Shown here one piece after another: positions 42,036 through 50,145 of a stretch of DNA of 64,000 bases. The first letter of the stretch is position 1. Each line of letters starts with the position of its first letter. The notes under the pieces are model-generated. The model was not told the origin of the DNA and did no database searches. It saw only the letters and a list, made by a program, of their open reading frames with translations. Source of the stretch: Saccharopolyspora elongata (GTDB lineage Bacteria; Actinomycetota; Actinomycetes; Mycobacteriales; Pseudonocardiaceae); NCBI RefSeq assembly GCF_004348985.1, contig NZ_SMKW01000052.1:1-64000 (forward strand). The letters run 5' to 3'. Made by a program: the position numbers and the translations under genes.

Positions 42036-42743
42036 ATGGCACGCTCCGGCCGGACCGTGCGGCGCAACGATCCTTTGCTGTACGAGGTTTTCGCCGACCA
42101 GTGGTGGCAGCCGCGCGGCGTCTTCGCGATGTTGCACTGGCTCGCCGCCGCGCGCGGCGCACTGGTTCCCACCGCCGCGCGGACCGGCGCGGTGCTGGTG
42201 GATCTCGGCTGCGGGGCGGGCCTGCTGGCCCCGCACGTGGCGGGCAAGGGATATCGGCACATCGGCGTGGACCGGTCGCGGACCGCGTTGCGGCAGGCCG
42301 CCGAGCACGGCGTGCAGCCCGTCGTCGGCGACGTCCTCGCGGTTCCGCTGCCGGACGGGTGCGCGGACTGCGTGGTGGCCGGGGAGGTGCTGGAGCACGT
42401 GACCGATCTGCCTGCCGCGGTGGCGGAGGCCTGCCGGGTGTTGCGGGCCGGGGGCCTGCTGGTGCTGGACACCCTCGCGGCGACGGCCCTGTGCCGGGTG
42501 GTGGCGATCGGGATCGCCGAACGCTTGGTGGTGCGCGGCGTGCACGATCCGGCGCTGCTGGTCGATCGCGCCGAGCTGGTCGCCGAGGCGGCCCGGCACG
42601 GCGTCGCGCTGCGGCTGCGCGGCGTGCGGCCGTCGTGGCTGGACCTGCTGGCGTGGGCCGCCGGCGGCAGGGGAGGCGTCCGGATGCTCCCGTTCTCCTC
42701 CACTGCCGTGCTGTTCCAGGGAATCGGCCGGAAGAAGGGGTGA
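42036..42743 (+). CDS. Class I SAM-dependent methyltransferase
   Basis: A 235-residue methyltransferase resembling UbiG/UbiE-type enzymes. Motif I is VLVDLGCGAGLLAPHVA (about 49-65), the acidic loop is GVDRS, and VVAGEVLEHVTDLPAAVAEA with VLRAGGLLVLDT completes the Methyltransf_11 pattern. It is the first plus-strand gene of the polyketide cluster and lies 6 nt before the flavoprotein gene. O- or C-methylation of an alkyl phenol is plausible. Confidence 0.85.
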   Translation: MARSGRTVRRNDPLLYEVFADQWWQPRGVFAMLHWLAAARGALVPTAARTGAVLVDLGCGAGLLAPHVAGKGYRHIGVDRSRTALRQAAEHGVQPVVGDVLAVPLPDGCADCVVAGEVLEHVTDLPAAVAEACRVLRAGGLLVLDTLAATALCRVVAIGIAERLVVRGVHDPALLVDRAELVAEAARHGVALRLRGVRPSWLDLLAWAAGGRGGVRMLPFSSTAVLFQGIGRKKG

Positions 42744-42749
42744 AAGCCG

Positions 42750-43943
42750 TTGTCGCTGTTCGTGGAACCGTCTTCGCCGACCGCCGCGCACGAGGCGGCG
42801 CGAGACCTGGTGCCGCGCATCGCCGCGCGCGCCGGGCACTACGACGCCGAAGGTGCCTTTCCCCGCGAGGATTTCGCCGACTTGCGCGCCCGCAGGCTGC
42901 TGGGCCTCATGGTTCCGGTGGAACTGGGCGGTTTCGGCGCGTCGTTCGCCGACTACGCCGCGGTCGCGACCGAACTGGCCGGCGGCGCCGGCTCCACGGC
43001 GCTGATCTTCAACATGCACGCCTCCGTCACCGGCGCGCTCGCGCACACACCCGAAGAACTGCTGCGGCAGCTGGGCGCGCCGGAGAGCTGCTTCGCCGCG
43101 CGGGACCGGCTGCTCGCGGCGGCCGCCGACGGCGCGCTCTACTCGGTGGCGATGAGCGAGCGCGGCACGGGCTCGCGGCTTTCGCGCACCACCACGGTGT
43201 TCCGCCGCCGTGACGGCGGGTACCGCATCACCGGCAGCAAGGCGTTCGTCTCCGGTGCCGGTCATGCCGACGCGTACCTGGTCACCGCCAAGGACGCGGA
43301 CGCCGCCGAGCCGAAGGTGTCGTACTTCCTGGTTCCGGCCGGTGAGGGCATCCGGGTGGAGCCGACCTGGGATTCGCTGGGCATGCGCGCCACCGGGAGC
43401 CACGACGTGCACTTCGAGGTGTCGGTGGGCGCCGACGCGCTGCTGGGCGGGATCGAGGGGATCACGTTGCTGGTCGCGCAGGTGATGCCGCAATGGCTCG
43501 TCGCGTCGTACGCCGCCGTCTACGTCGGCGTGGCTCGGTCGGCGCTGCGCGAAGGCGGCGCGTACCTGTGCGAACGCGGGCTGCACACTCTGCCGGCCGT
43601 GCGATCCCGGATGGGCCGGGCGGATGCGGCGGTCGCCGCGGCCGACGCCGTGGTGCGGGAGGCCGCCCGGCGGGTGGCGCAGCGGCCGGGGGAGCCGGAG
43701 ACGAACCGCTGGGTGTGGCGGGCGAAGCTGATCGCAGGCGACACCGCGGCCGCGGTGGCCGCGTCGGTGCTGGAAGCGGCCGGGGCGTCGGCGACGCGGC
43801 GCGGCCACCCGCTGGAGCGGATCTACCGCGACGCCCGATGCGGCGCGCTGCAACCGGCGACGTCCGACGTCTGCGCCGACTGGCTCGGCGTGGCCGCGCT
43901 CGGCGGCGACCCCGACGACGAGACCGAGTCGCCCCGTTGGTGA
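42750..43943 (+). CDS. Acyl-CoA-dehydrogenase-like flavoprotein of the polyketide cluster
   Basis: A 397-residue protein of the acyl-CoA dehydrogenase fold, binding FAD or FMN. The N-terminal helical domain, the middle beta domain (YRITGSKAFVSGAG) and C-terminal helices are all present. Where classical dehydrogenases carry the catalytic glutamate (YEGTS), this one reads LQPATSD, so the base is missing. It may act as a flavin monooxygenase or hydroxylase, as in DszC/HsaA-type relatives. TTG 42750 is assigned because AAGGGG lies 9 nt upstream; GTG 42762 is possible. It overlaps the polyketide synthase by 4 nt. Confidence 0.8.
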   Translation: MSLFVEPSSPTAAHEAARDLVPRIAARAGHYDAEGAFPREDFADLRARRLLGLMVPVELGGFGASFADYAAVATELAGGAGSTALIFNMHASVTGALAHTPEELLRQLGAPESCFAARDRLLAAAADGALYSVAMSERGTGSRLSRTTTVFRRRDGGYRITGSKAFVSGAGHADAYLVTAKDADAAEPKVSYFLVPAGEGIRVEPTWDSLGMRATGSHDVHFEVSVGADALLGGIEGITLLVAQVMPQWLVASYAAVYVGVARSALREGGAYLCERGLHTLPAVRSRMGRADAAVAAADAVVREAARRVAQRPGEPETNRWVWRAKLIAGDTAAAVAASVLEAAGASATRRGHPLERIYRDARCGALQPATSDVCADWLGVAALGGDPDDETESPRW

Positions 43944-44977
43944 CGCCGCTGATCGCCGGACTCGGCTCGGCGCTGCCGGACACCGCCGAGCAGCAGGCGC
44001 TGTGGGACGGCTTCTTCCAGGAGCACTTCCGCGGCAGCCGCCTCGCCCGGCGGGTGTTCGCCGGCGCCGGGGTGCGGCGCAGGCACACCGTGGCCAACCC
44101 GGTCAAGGAAGACCTCTCCGGTTGGTCCACGGCCGCCCGGATGCGCCGCTTCGACGAGGAAGCCCCGCGACTGGGGCACCAGGCCGTCACCGCCGCGCTG
44201 GAGGACGCCGGGATCGGCGCGGACGAGGTCGGCCTGCTCACCGTCGCCACCTGCACCGGTTACGGCACACCGGGCCTGGACATCAAGCTCGCCACGTCCC
44301 TCGGGTTGCGCCCCGACCTGCGGCGGCTGTTCGTCGGGCACATGGGCTGTTACGCGGCGCTGCCCGCGCTGGGCGGCGTAGCGGATTTCGTCGCGGCGCA
44401 CGGCCGAGCGGCGGTGCTGCTCTGCCTGGAGCTGACCTCCCTGCACATCCAGCCGCCGACCGACGATCCGCAGCAGGTCGTCTCGCACGCGCTCTTCGGC
44501 GACGCGGCGGTGGCGGCGGTCCTGCACCCGGCGGCGGCCGGGCTCGCGGTCGTGGACATCGCCGCCTTCACCGACGACACCGCGAGCGCGCACATGACCT
44601 GGGAGATCACCGATCTCGGCTTCCGGATGGGGCTTTCGCCGCAGGTGCCGGAGGTGCTGGCCCGGCACCTCGGCCCGGTGCTCGACGACCTGCTCGGCCG
44701 CAACGGCTTGCGGCGCGCTGACATCCGGGGCTGGGCGGTGCACCCGGGCGGCCCGCGCATCCTCGACACCGTCGCGGACACCCTCGAACTGCCACCTACC
44801 GCGCTGCAGCCGTCGCGCGACGTCCTCGCCGAACACGGCAACTGCTCGTCCGCGACGCTGCTGCTGGTCCTGGAGGAACTCCTGGCAGGCGGGCTCCACG
44901 ACGGGAACCACGTCGTCGCGCTGGCCTTCGGCCCCGGCCTGACGCTTTACGCCGCGCTGCTGAAAGCCATCCTGTAG
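43940..44977 (+). CDS. Type III polyketide synthase
   Basis: A 345-residue chalcone/stilbene-synthase-type enzyme that condenses malonyl-CoA units onto an acyl starter without a carrier protein. The catalytic triad is C137 (GHMGCYAALPA), H268 (WAVHPGGPRI) and N301 (EHGNCSSAT). The GFGPG loop appears as AFGPGLTLYAALL. GTG 43940 overlaps the preceding stop by 4 nt. Alkylresorcinols, alkylpyrones or acylphloroglucinols are possible products. Starter unit and ring type cannot be told from the sequence. Confidence 0.93.
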   Translation: MTPLIAGLGSALPDTAEQQALWDGFFQEHFRGSRLARRVFAGAGVRRRHTVANPVKEDLSGWSTAARMRRFDEEAPRLGHQAVTAALEDAGIGADEVGLLTVATCTGYGTPGLDIKLATSLGLRPDLRRLFVGHMGCYAALPALGGVADFVAAHGRAAVLLCLELTSLHIQPPTDDPQQVVSHALFGDAAVAAVLHPAAAGLAVVDIAAFTDDTASAHMTWEITDLGFRMGLSPQVPEVLARHLGPVLDDLLGRNGLRRADIRGWAVHPGGPRILDTVADTLELPPTALQPSRDVLAEHGNCSSATLLLVLEELLAGGLHDGNHVVALAFGPGLTLYAALLKAIL

Positions 44978-44979
44978 CC

Positions 44980-45669
44980 GTGGAACCCGAACCGCTCACA
45001 CCGGACGCGCCGCACCGGATGCGTTGCTCGTTCAGCAAGCAGAGCTGGAGCGACGTCGTGTTCGCGCACTGGCCTTGCCCGGAACAGGACATTGAGGCGC
45101 TGCTACCGCCGCGCACCAGGCCCGACCTGTTCGACGGCACGGCCTGGGTCGGCGTGGTCGGCCTGGGGATGTCGGTGCGCAGCCCGCTGCGGGTGCGGTT
45201 CGCCGAGCTCAACGTGCGGACCTTCGCCGTCGACGAGCGCGGCCGCCGCGGGCTGGTGTTCTTCTCCCTGGAGGCGTCGCATTCGGGTTTCGTCCGCGTG
45301 GCCAGGACCGTCGGCCGCCTGCCGTACCGGTCGGCGGTGGTCGAATGTTCGAAGACGGCGACCGAAACCGCCTACCGCGTCGACCGATCCGGCGTCGGCC
45401 TGGTGCTGCGCATCCGGCGTGGCGGCCGGGTCGCGCCGACCGGCGCGGACCGGTTCCTCACCGAGCGCTGGCGGATGTTCTCGACCTGGTACCGCCGGCC
45501 CATCGAGGTCCCGGTGGCGCACGAGCCCTGGGCCCTGGATTCCGCGGAGCTGCTGGACTTCACCGACACCGGGCTGTTAGCCGGGTTCGGGCTGGCCCCG
45601 CCGAGCCGGCCCGTCGTCCGGTTCGCGTCCAGAGTGGACGCCCGGTTCGGCCTGCCGGTGCCGTTGTGA
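44980..45669 (+). CDS. DUF2071 (YqjF-type) protein
   Basis: A 229-residue protein of the DUF2071 family, a lipocalin-like barrel related to acetoacetate decarboxylase. Family segments are SWSDVVFAHWPCP, LRVRFAELNVRTF, GLVFFSLEASHSG and RFLTERWRMFSTW. GTG 44980 is 2 nt after the polyketide synthase stop, so it belongs to that operon. Its role is unknown; a ligand-binding or decarboxylase-like step on the polyketide is possible. Confidence 0.8.
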   Translation: MEPEPLTPDAPHRMRCSFSKQSWSDVVFAHWPCPEQDIEALLPPRTRPDLFDGTAWVGVVGLGMSVRSPLRVRFAELNVRTFAVDERGRRGLVFFSLEASHSGFVRVARTVGRLPYRSAVVECSKTATETAYRVDRSGVGLVLRIRRGGRVAPTGADRFLTERWRMFSTWYRRPIEVPVAHEPWALDSAELLDFTDTGLLAGFGLAPPSRPVVRFASRVDARFGLPVPL

Positions 45670-45671
45670 CG

Positions 45672-45708
45672 CGGCGGGCCCGGCTCCGAGTGGAGCGCGG
45701 GCCCGCCG
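45672..45708. terminator. Strong bidirectional hairpin terminator
   Basis: CGGCGGGCCCG (45672-45682) pairs with CGGGCCCGCCG (45698-45708), and inside it GCTCC pairs with GGAGC around GAGT, giving about 16 bp. It sits between the convergent DUF2071 and oxygenase genes and can stop transcription from both. Confidence 0.75.
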
Positions 45709-45735
45709 GTTCAGGGGAAAAGCCGCTGGAAGAGA

Positions 45736-46257
45736 TCACTTGCCGCCGACGTTGAGGTCGATGCAGGCGTAGAAGGCGTTCGCCGTGTCGGCGACGTTCC
45801 AGACAGCCAGCACCTTCTGCTTGCCGCTGACGCCGCCGAGGTCGACGGTGTGCGACAGCTGCGACGGCGGCTGCTGGCCGCCCTGGTCGAACACGGCGAC
45901 GCGGTTGCCGCCGATGAAGTACTCCCAGGTCGACGTGCGGTGCGCGGCGGTGAGCGTCCAGTTGAAGGTGACGGAGTTGCCGACCGGCGTCGCGGTCCAG
46001 CCCTTGCCGTCGTCGTCGAGCTCCGCGAAGCCCGCGTTGCCGCCGCTGCAGCTCTGCAGGCCCTTCGGGCCCTCGACGCTCTGCGGCTCGTACTTGATGG
46101 CGCCGCACGGGACGGTGCCCTGGGCGCACTGGGCCTGCCGGCTCGGCGGCGAGTTGACGTATCCGTGCGCGCTGGCGGTGCTGGTGGGGATCGCGACGAG
46201 GGCCGGGGCGAGCGCCGCGCCGACGATGGCTGCGGCGAGTTTCGGCTTCTTGTTCAT
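45736..46257 (-). CDS. AA10 lytic polysaccharide monooxygenase (chitin-binding)
   Basis: A secreted copper enzyme of 173 residues that oxidatively cleaves chitin, and cellulose in some members. The signal peptide (1-30) ends PTSTASA, leaving His31 (HGYVNSPPSR) as the mature N terminus, needed for the copper histidine brace. The second ligand is His106 (TLTAAHRTST), and the axial Phe is in NAFYACIDL. Cysteines at 44, 51, 70 and 165 can form disulfides. It is a single-domain form without a carbohydrate-binding tail. AAGGAG precedes ATG 46257. A DasR-like site lies upstream. Confidence 0.93.
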   Translation of the reverse strand: MNKKPKLAAAIVGAALAPALVAIPTSTASAHGYVNSPPSRQAQCAQGTVPCGAIKYEPQSVEGPKGLQSCSGGNAGFAELDDDGKGWTATPVGNSVTFNWTLTAAHRTSTWEYFIGGNRVAVFDQGGQQPPSQLSHTVDLGGVSGKQKVLAVWNVADTANAFYACIDLNVGGK

Positions 46258-46795
46258 CTCAGCTCCTTCGGAGGAAACCGCCTGGTCAGGGGGGTGGTGC
46301 CGGACCGGCGGTGCTGGGTGGAACTTGGCCGAGGAAGGGAGAGGGGACTCCGACGACCACCGGCCCCGGCGGGTCGGACCCCGCGTTGAGCCGATGGTCT
46401 GGACCATAAGTTTCTGGTGTCATGGCGGTCAAGATTTGCCCGGTCTGCGTTTTTCCCAGCGCGTTTGCCAGTTTTCACCTGACGTTCATGCGGCGGACCC
46501 CGTGCCGACCATGTCCACTATGGACTCGAGGTTGTGCTGTGCAGCGCTTTCGGGGGCCGGTCCGCGTAGTGGGACGATCGGGGTGTTCGTTGACACCGGC
46601 GCCGGGTCGCCCGACGATTGCCCGGTGCTGATCACGTTCACCCGCCGCCGGCACGTCGACCTCCGTCGCGTGGCGAGCCAGGCGTGTCGCCGATGATGTC
46701 GCGCAGCGCGGCACATCGAGCTTTCCAGTCCGAAGAGGACATTCCAATTCCGGATCGTTTCCCGGGTCGCCGCCGGTGGCCCCATCTGGAGGTGC
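46258..46795. other. Divergent intergenic region, oxygenase / luciferase-like gene
   Basis: These 538 nt separate two divergent starts. They contain the DasR-like site (46394-46407) and one copy of the recurring palindrome GTCCACTATGGAC (46513-46525). No reading frame with a good start and coding character was found. Confidence 0.6.
46394..46407. promoter_or_regulatory. DasR-responsive-element-like palindrome upstream of the AA10 gene
   Basis: ATGGTCTGGACCAT is a near-perfect palindrome. Its core TGGTCTGGACCA (46395-46406) matches the Streptomyces DasR element core TGGTCTAGACCA at 11 of 12 bases. DasR represses chitin and N-acetylglucosamine genes. The site lies about 137 nt upstream of the oxygenase start, which fits its chitin role. 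Confidence 0.7.
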
Positions 46796-46801
46796 GTGGA
46801 C

Positions 46802-47836
46802 GTGCAGTTGGGCATCCTGAGTCTGGGCAGCACGCAGCCGGACCCGCTGACCGGTGAAACCCGTTCGGCCACCGAGCACTTCGACGACGTCGTGCGGCTG
46901 GCCGAGTTCGCCGAGCAGCTGGGCCTGGACTACTTCGGCTTCGGCGAACACCACGCCGGCCGGACGGTGGCTACGGCGCCGCCCGTGGTGCTCGCCGCGA
47001 TCGCGGCCCGCACCAGCCGGATCCGGCTGATCACCACGGTCACGCTGCTGAGCACCCTCGACCCGCTGCGGGTGGCGGAGGACTACGCCACCCTCGACCA
47101 CCTGTCGCACGGCCGACTCGAACTGATCGTGGGCAAGGGAAATTCCGCCGACCCCTACACGATGTTCGGCTACGACCGCAAGCACCAGTGGGAGCTGCAG
47201 GCCGAGCACTACGAGCTGCTGCACCGGCTTTGGCGCGAGGAGGACGTCACGTTCAGCGGGAAGTTCCGCGGCCGGCTGGAGGGAGTCACCAGCCTGCCGC
47301 GGCCGCTGCAGACCCCGCCGCCGGTCTGGCACGGCGTCGCCACCAGCCAGGCCTCGCCGGACCTCGCCGCCCGCTTCGGCGACCCGATCTTCGTCGCCAA
47401 CGCGATCCAGCCGATGGAGAACTACGGCAAGCTCGTCGACCACTACCGGGAGCGCTGGGCCGCCTACGGCCACGACCCGGCGCGGGCCGGGGTGGGCTCC
47501 GGCGGATTGTTGTTCGTCGGCAAGACCTCCCAGCAGGCGAGGGACGACTTGCGCCCGTACTACGAGGCCCAGTGGGCCGACCGGGACCCCACGCGGGACC
47601 GCGGCGGGGTTGGCGACGAGCCGGCCGGGCAGACCCTGGAGAGCAACATCGCCGCCGGCGGGCTGTTCGCGGGCAGCCCGCAGGAGATCGTGGACAAGGT
47701 CGGCACCTACCGGGAGCGGTTCGGGCACGACCTGATGATCTTCGGCCCGCAGATCGGCGGCATGCCCTACGGGCTCGTCGCCGACTCCCTCGACCTGTTC
47801 GCCACGGAGGTGGCGCCGCACCTGCGATCGCTCTGA
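46802..47836 (+). CDS. LLM-class flavin-dependent oxidoreductase
   Basis: A 344-residue bacterial-luciferase-like monooxygenase using FMN or F420. Family motifs are LGLDYFGFGEHH near the N terminus, TVTLLSTLDPLRVAEDYATLD and HGRLELIVGKGN. GTG 46802 is chosen because GGAGGT at 46788-46793 is 8 nt away; GTG 46796 is closer than usual. The MFS transporter follows after about 100 nt. The substrate is unknown. Confidence 0.85.
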   Translation: MQLGILSLGSTQPDPLTGETRSATEHFDDVVRLAEFAEQLGLDYFGFGEHHAGRTVATAPPVVLAAIAARTSRIRLITTVTLLSTLDPLRVAEDYATLDHLSHGRLELIVGKGNSADPYTMFGYDRKHQWELQAEHYELLHRLWREEDVTFSGKFRGRLEGVTSLPRPLQTPPPVWHGVATSQASPDLAARFGDPIFVANAIQPMENYGKLVDHYRERWAAYGHDPARAGVGSGGLLFVGKTSQQARDDLRPYYEAQWADRDPTRDRGGVGDEPAGQTLESNIAAGGLFAGSPQEIVDKVGTYRERFGHDLMIFGPQIGGMPYGLVADSLDLFATEVAPHLRSL

Positions 47837-47938
47837 CCCGCGGCCCGGGCAAAACGGACGCATTCGGGCCGACTGCTCGACTCCGCACCCGTGCTGTGAT
47901 CGACTGCCGGGAGATCTCGTGCGGCGAAGGGCGGTTTG

Positions 47939-49063
47939 GTGAACGCGCGCGTCGCCCTCTACATCGGCGGATTGCTCGGGCCGTTCGGCGGCGGCGTCGT
48001 CTCCGCCATGCTGCCGGAGCTCAGCAGCGGATTCGGCGTGTCACAAGGCATCGCGGCCACGTCGCTGACGGTGTACCTGCTGCCGTTCGCGATCGTCATG
48101 CTGGTCTCCGGCAGCCTCGGCGAGCGGTGGGGCATGAGCCGCAGCATCCGCGTCGCCTACGCCGGGTACGCGGTCGTGGCGTTGCTGGCCGCCCTCGCCC
48201 CGTGGTTCTGGCTCTTCCAGACCAGCCGCGCCTTGCAGGGCATCGCGAACGCGTTCACCACGCCGCTGCTGCTGGCCAAGCTCGCCGCCGTCACGCCGAA
48301 GGAGCGCCTCGGCCGGGCGCTGGGCACCTACGGCGCGATGCAGGCGATCGGGCAGACGTCCGCGCCGCTGGTCGGCGGGCTCGCGGCGGAAGGCGCCTGG
48401 CAGTGGGCCTTCGTCGGCCTCGCCGCGGTCGCCGCGGCCTTGGCGATCAGTCCGCTGCCGCCGGATTCGCGCGACGGCGCGGCGCAGCGGCCCGCCGCGT
48501 TGCGGGATGCCTGGCGGAAATCCGTGCTGCTGACCGGCGGCGTCGCCTTCGTCGCCTGGGCCTGCTTGGCGGGTCTGCCGTTCCTGGTCTCGTTCCGGCT
48601 GGACGACGCCTTCGCGCTGAGCCCGGGCGCGCGCGGCCTGGTGCTCACCGCTTACGGCGTGGCGGGCGCGGTCGGCGCCCGGTTGACCGGCGGGGCGGTG
48701 GACCGGTTCGGCCAGCGCGCCATCGTGTGCGTCGGGTTGCTGTTCGGCGCCCTGGCGGTCGGGGCCGTCGGCCTGGTCTCCTGGCTGCCCGCGGTCGCGA
48801 TCGCCTGGGCGGTCGGCGGCGTTTGCGGGCAGCTGATCCTGGTCGGCATCCACGCCACGGTGCTCACCGGCGGGGAGAGCGGGCGCGGCGGGATCATTTC
48901 CGTGGTGACCGCGCTGCGGTTCCTCGGGATGTCGGCCTCCCCGGCGGCGTTCACCGGCCTCTACCGGCACGACGCGGCGCTGGGCTTCCTGCTCCCGGCC
49001 GCGCTGCTGGCACTGACAATTCCCGTTGTTGCCGTTTGGTGGCCGCGCAAAGCGCCCGGTTGA
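47939..49063 (+). CDS. MFS transporter
   Basis: A 374-residue major facilitator with about 12 helices. It has the motif-A-like GSLGERWGMSRSIRVAYAGY after helix 2 and a second-half equivalent GGAVDRFGQRAIVCVG. GTG 47939 follows GAAGG by 8 nt. It lies downstream of the luciferase-like gene, but a possible link is weak. Substrate unknown. Confidence 0.85.
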   Translation: MNARVALYIGGLLGPFGGGVVSAMLPELSSGFGVSQGIAATSLTVYLLPFAIVMLVSGSLGERWGMSRSIRVAYAGYAVVALLAALAPWFWLFQTSRALQGIANAFTTPLLLAKLAAVTPKERLGRALGTYGAMQAIGQTSAPLVGGLAAEGAWQWAFVGLAAVAAALAISPLPPDSRDGAAQRPAALRDAWRKSVLLTGGVAFVAWACLAGLPFLVSFRLDDAFALSPGARGLVLTAYGVAGAVGARLTGGAVDRFGQRAIVCVGLLFGALAVGAVGLVSWLPAVAIAWAVGGVCGQLILVGIHATVLTGGESGRGGIISVVTALRFLGMSASPAAFTGLYRHDAALGFLLPAALLALTIPVVAVWWPRKAPG

Positions 49064-49096
49064 TCGATACCGGCGTCGGCATTTTCCCAGTTTGCG

Positions 49097-49116
49097 CCGG
49101 ATCCGCGCAGATCCGG
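49097..49116 (+). terminator. Hairpin after the MFS gene
   Basis: CCGGATC-CGCGCA-GATCCGG is a perfect 7-bp stem 33 nt past the MFS stop and before the endonuclease gene. There is no U-run. Confidence 0.4.
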
Positions 49117-49291
49117 ACACCGTGCGTTACTGAATCCGATCACCGTCCGACACCGGACCGCGCCAATTGGTTCACCCAATGGTGATCGTTCGTGTGGCAG
49201 GCTTCGTCCTGCTTGAACGACAGTCCTGCCGGTCGGGCACGGGCGCGGATGTTGTGCGGCGCGGCCGGCGAAGAGGCGAGAGGACACGCCC

Positions 49292-50086
49292 GTGAAGATC
49301 GCCCGTTGGAAACCGCTGACCCTGTTATTCAGCGCCGCGTTGGTGGTCGTGCCCACGACCGCCACGCTGGCGGCCCCCGATGCGACGGCGGATTCCGTCG
49401 TCGAGGACTACTACCAGGACGCGATCGGCAAGACCGGTCCCGAGCTCAAGACCGCCCTGCACGGGATCATCAGCAACGGCACCACGACCCTGAGCTACGA
49501 CGAGGTCTGGGACGCGCTGAAGGTCACCGACGAGGACCCGAACAACAACGCCAACGTGATCCTGCTCTACACCGGCCGGTCGCAGGGCAAGGACACCAAC
49601 GGCGGCGACGCCGACGACTGGAACCGGGAGCACGTCTGGGCGAAGTCCCACGGCGACTTCGGCACCTCGCCCGGTCCCGGCACCGACGTGCACCACCTGC
49701 GCCCGACCGACGTCACCGTGAACTCGGATCGCGGCAACAAGGACTTCGACATGGGCGGCACCGAGTCCGAGGAAGCGCCCGGCAACTTCACCGACGGCGA
49801 CTCCTGGGAGCCGCGCGACGAGGTGAAGGGCGACGTCGCCCGGATGATCTTCTACATGTCGGTGCGCTACGACGGCGGCGACGGCTTCGCCGACCTCGAG
49901 GTCAACGACAACGTCGACAACGGCAGCAACCCGTTCATGGGCCGCGTTTCGGTGCTGAAGCAGTGGAACGAGCAGGACCCGCCGGACGCCGGGGAGCAGC
50001 GCCGCAACCAGGTGATCTTCGACCAGTTCCAGCACAACCGGAACCCGTTCATCGACCACCCGGAGTGGGTCGCCGAGATCTGGTGA
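49292..50086 (+). CDS. Secreted endonuclease I family nuclease
   Basis: A 264-residue extracellular nuclease of the EndA/NucM/Bsn (beta-beta-alpha metal) family, degrading DNA or RNA. A Sec signal covers about 1-28 (LLFSAALVVVPTTATLA). The active-site region has WNREHVWAKSHGDF, and TDVHHLRPTD carries further conserved histidines. Asn/Asp-rich segments such as VNDNVDNGSNP may bind metal. GTG 49292 has GAGAGGA upstream. It probably serves nutrient scavenging. Confidence 0.9.
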   Translation: MKIARWKPLTLLFSAALVVVPTTATLAAPDATADSVVEDYYQDAIGKTGPELKTALHGIISNGTTTLSYDEVWDALKVTDEDPNNNANVILLYTGRSQGKDTNGGDADDWNREHVWAKSHGDFGTSPGPGTDVHHLRPTDVTVNSDRGNKDFDMGGTESEEAPGNFTDGDSWEPRDEVKGDVARMIFYMSVRYDGGDGFADLEVNDNVDNGSNPFMGRVSVLKQWNEQDPPDAGEQRRNQVIFDQFQHNRNPFIDHPEWVAEIW

Positions 50087-50103
50087 CAGGGCCCGAAGAA
50101 CCG

Positions 50104-50145
50104 GTGAGTCCGCTGGGCGGCCGTGGCCGCCCAGCGGAAACTCAC
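50104..50145. terminator. Very strong bidirectional hairpin terminator
   Basis: CCGCTGGGCGGCC (50110-50122) pairs perfectly with GGCCGCCCAGCGG (50125-50137) across a 2-nt loop. GTGAGT (50104-50109) and ACTCAC (50140-50145) extend the stem past a 2-nt bulge. It lies between convergent endonuclease and MFS genes and includes the MFS stop. Confidence 0.75.

Noticed and set aside
42009-43853. Long minus-strand frame continuous with the UbiA gene
   Set aside because: It is antisense to the methyltransferase and flavoprotein genes, which have clear motifs. UbiA homology begins only near 42008.
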